From NCBI GenBank assembly GCA_023436395.1, contig JAEZJJ010000109.1, positions 1 to 24,118 on the forward strand: 24,118 nucleotides of DNA, in the 5' to 3' direction. The notes under the pieces were generated by a model. That model searched no databases. It was not told the DNA's origin and saw only the letters and a list, made by a program, of their open reading frames with translations. Shown piece by piece: positions 22,665 to 24,118 of this stretch. The stretch comes from Bacillota bacterium. GTDB taxonomy: Bacteria > Bacillota > Clostridia > Lachnospirales > Cellulosilyticaceae. Each line of letters starts with the position of its first letter. The stretch's first letter is position 1. The position numbers and the translations under genes were made by a program.

Positions 22665-23507
22665 CTAATAATATTCAACAATTTCAAAGCCATATACAAT
22701 GCTGTTGTAGGTCGTTCCTGCTGACATATTTTGAAATAATACTGTATTACTATTGCTAATATGTGGAATAACCAACTCCGCTGAACACTTAATTACATTA
22801 ATTGATGTCTTATTTGGATCAACTGATGAGATACTAACTCCAAAAGAATCACTCGCTTCAATTCTATTAATTTTACCTTTATAAGTTGTAATCTTTTTAA
22901 CTGCTCCCTTATTTGCACTTTGGATAGCACTAATAATTTCATCTTTGATACTATTTATATTTTCAACCTTAACTTCCATATTGGTTAACTGTTCTGTAAG
23001 CATAATAATTTTTTCTCTTATATCTTCATGAGAATAACTATCTATATTGTGCTCAGTTAATGACTCTGCTGTTAAATATACTAGACTATCATCTATAGTT
23101 GCTGTAATTTCAGCTGCATTACTTACCATTACTGTTACATGAATTAGCTTTTCATTTAATGAGTCCTTTGAGATATAAGAGGTATTTTCTGTATAGCCAT
23201 ACATATAAAGGTGTTCAACATTATCTGCACCCTTAGCATAAATGCCTATTTCACTCCAATTAAAATCACTTTTAATATCTTCCACCTTTAGCACTGCTGA
23301 AAGTGTTACCTTGCTTCCATTTCTATCTAAGTTGTTAATAGGTAAGTTTTGCTTAACACTTACAAGGTTTTCTGCAAACCCTAAATCTCCTTCATACTGA
23401 CCATCACCTAATTCTATTCTCGTAAATTCTATTGGCTCACCTACTAGGGCCTTAGATAATAGCTCCATTCCCTTTACAGTTAAACTTTTATTTTTAAATT
23501 CACTCAT
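22665..23507 (-). CDS. Phage tail-collar fibre protein
   Basis: The 280-residue protein carries an N-terminal phage tail-collar region (about 1-150) of the DUF3751 kind: LTVKGMELLSKALVGEPIEF, TRIELGDGQY and FNWSEIGIYAKG are typical. A helical stretch follows (about 170-205) and a beta-rich end (about 215-280) that may form the trimer tip. Such proteins join the baseplate to receptor-binding fibres. It is small for a complete fibre, so host recognition may rest with its own C-terminus. ATG 23507 is 9 bp after the preceding gene ends. Order and strand fit the tail operon. Confidence 0.82.
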   Translation of the reverse strand: MSEFKNKSLTVKGMELLSKALVGEPIEFTRIELGDGQYEGDLGFAENLVSVKQNLPINNLDRNGSKVTLSAVLKVEDIKSDFNWSEIGIYAKGADNVEHLYMYGYTENTSYISKDSLNEKLIHVTVMVSNAAEITATIDDSLVYLTAESLTEHNIDSYSHEDIREKIIMLTEQLTNMEVKVENINSIKDEIISAIQSANKGAVKKITTYKGKINRIEASDSFGVSISSVDPNKTSINVIKCSAELVIPHISNSNTVLFQNMSAGTTYNSIVYGFEIVEYY

Positions 23508-23516
23508 TCTGACTCC

Positions 23517-24023
23517 TTATATATTAATCTCATCTGCTGTTCTAATATAAATGCCCATATATTTATCAGCTTCTATTGGCTCTAGTGTTGTAATATTTAA
23601 TATCAAATTACATGGTATCTTCTTCCTTAAATCCTTATATAAACTTGAAATAAGATGCTCTTTTGAAGATGCTACGCTGATTGTTAATGCATAGTTGTTA
23701 CAATTCATATCTAATAAAAAATTCCCCTTACCTAATGTGGTATTTAATGTATTAGTAAGCCACATCATAGTAAAAGGAATCGTTGAATTATATTTATTTA
23801 AGATATTAAATCTTCTCGTTGCTACATCTTTTGAATAAGGAATACTCAGCATTTTCTCATACCTACTTAAGCCTTCATCATCTGCTGATTCTATAAATTG
23901 ATTGTCTTGTAGTTGTAGTAGCTTATCTCTTAGTTTATTTATCTCCACACTAACTGTTGCATCTAGCTGTTGAAACTCCTCTGTGTTACTTATAAACTCT
24001 GGTAAATACTTCTTTAGTCTCAT
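23517..24023 (-). CDS. Phage tail protein of the DUF2313/YmfQ (gpI-like) family
   Basis: A 168-residue protein whose N-terminal part (LKKYLPEFISNTEEFQQLD, KLLQLQDNQFIESADDEGLS) and the RRFNILNKYN stretch fit the gpI/YmfQ-type baseplate protein, which in contractile-tail phages sits next to the baseplate wedge J protein. The start ATG overlaps the TGA of the preceding gene (ATGA), a common arrangement for coupled phage tail genes. Length is near the normal for this family (about 180). It supports a myovirus-like or phage-tail-like particle. Confidence 0.75.
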   Translation of the reverse strand: MRLKKYLPEFISNTEEFQQLDATVSVEINKLRDKLLQLQDNQFIESADDEGLSRYEKMLSIPYSKDVATRRFNILNKYNSTIPFTMMWLTNTLNTTLGKGNFLLDMNCNNYALTISVASSKEHLISSLYKDLRKKIPCNLILNITTLEPIEADKYMGIYIRTADEINI

Positions 24024-24118
24024 ATATTAACCACACCTACCAATACTGGCACTTCTTCTCCTGACAGATATAAATTTCTATCCGAGCCATTGATTTGTGT
24101 ACCTTCAATATCAATAAT
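24020..24118 (-). CDS. Baseplate J-like protein, C-terminal end (partial)
   Basis: The minus strand is open to the window edge and ends with IEGTQINGSDRNLYLSGEEV, PVLVGVVNI and TGA. The pattern IxGxxINGS...L..EEVPVLG is the usual end of baseplate J/gp47 proteins, which build the wedge of contractile tails. Only 32 residues are inside the window. It overlaps the gpI-like gene by four bases. Confidence 0.7.
   Translation of the reverse strand: MIDIEGTQINGSDRNLYLSGEEVPVLVGVVNI

Overview
The window is AT-rich DNA from a low-GC Gram-positive anaerobe, most likely a clostridial (Lachnospirales or related Clostridia) genome. Evidence for this is AGGAGG-type ribosome binding sites, many TTG and GTG starts, a Firmicutes-type RlmD methyltransferase with a 4Fe-4S cluster motif, a PilZ protein, YHYH and copper-amine-oxidase-like surface modules, and an Xkd-like phage tail cassette. 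Placement below class level is inference. No rRNA or tRNA gene was recognised.

Left part (1-6110): the end of an IS21-type element (IstB C-terminus and terminal repeat) has inserted into the 3' part of a large GHKL-ATPase (sacsin/Hsp90-like fold) gene. Upstream in the same operon direction are a Ser/Thr protein kinase and a CoiA-like zinc-ribbon protein, so this looks like a small accessory, possibly defence, cassette that has been broken. An eroded gene remnant and a frameshifted IS4-like transposase follow, next to a ~108-bp nested palindrome.

Chromosomal core (6110-8430): rlmD on the minus strand and a divergent PilZ-domain gene. Accessory scar (8430-10030): a PrcB-like lipoprotein-sized gene is embedded among gene debris: an unidentified C-terminal fragment, a tyrosine-recombinase fragment, and the 3' end of a yebC-like gene. 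Two diverged copies of one ~85-bp double-hairpin sequence, each directly preceding an ATG, lie in the same debris.

Middle (10300-17275): a 89-aa unknown gene; a divergent XRE regulator coupled to a small membrane protein; a minus-strand operon of a 179-aa membrane protein, a secreted ComEC-like metallo-hydrolase with a C-terminal zinc-binding tail, a polytopic membrane protein with a copper-amine-oxidase-like C-terminus and a 56-aa ORF. Two further exported or anchored proteins each end in a near-identical terminator.

Right part (17239-24118): a plasmid-type segregation operon (winged helix, ribbon-helix-helix, 73-aa protein, ParM-like actin) under a promoter whose spacer contains a perfect palindrome; a divergent 53-aa ribbon-helix-helix gene; and a phage tail-to-lysis operon read leftward (baseplate J C-terminus, gpI-like, tail-collar fibre, BhlA/UviB-like holin, amidase, small membrane protein). 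An IS256-family element has inserted precisely into the terminator hairpin of that lysis operon, with an 8-bp target duplication. Once the IS is removed in the mind, the partition genes and the phage genes are direct neighbours, which suggests a phage-plasmid or a prophage with a partition module.
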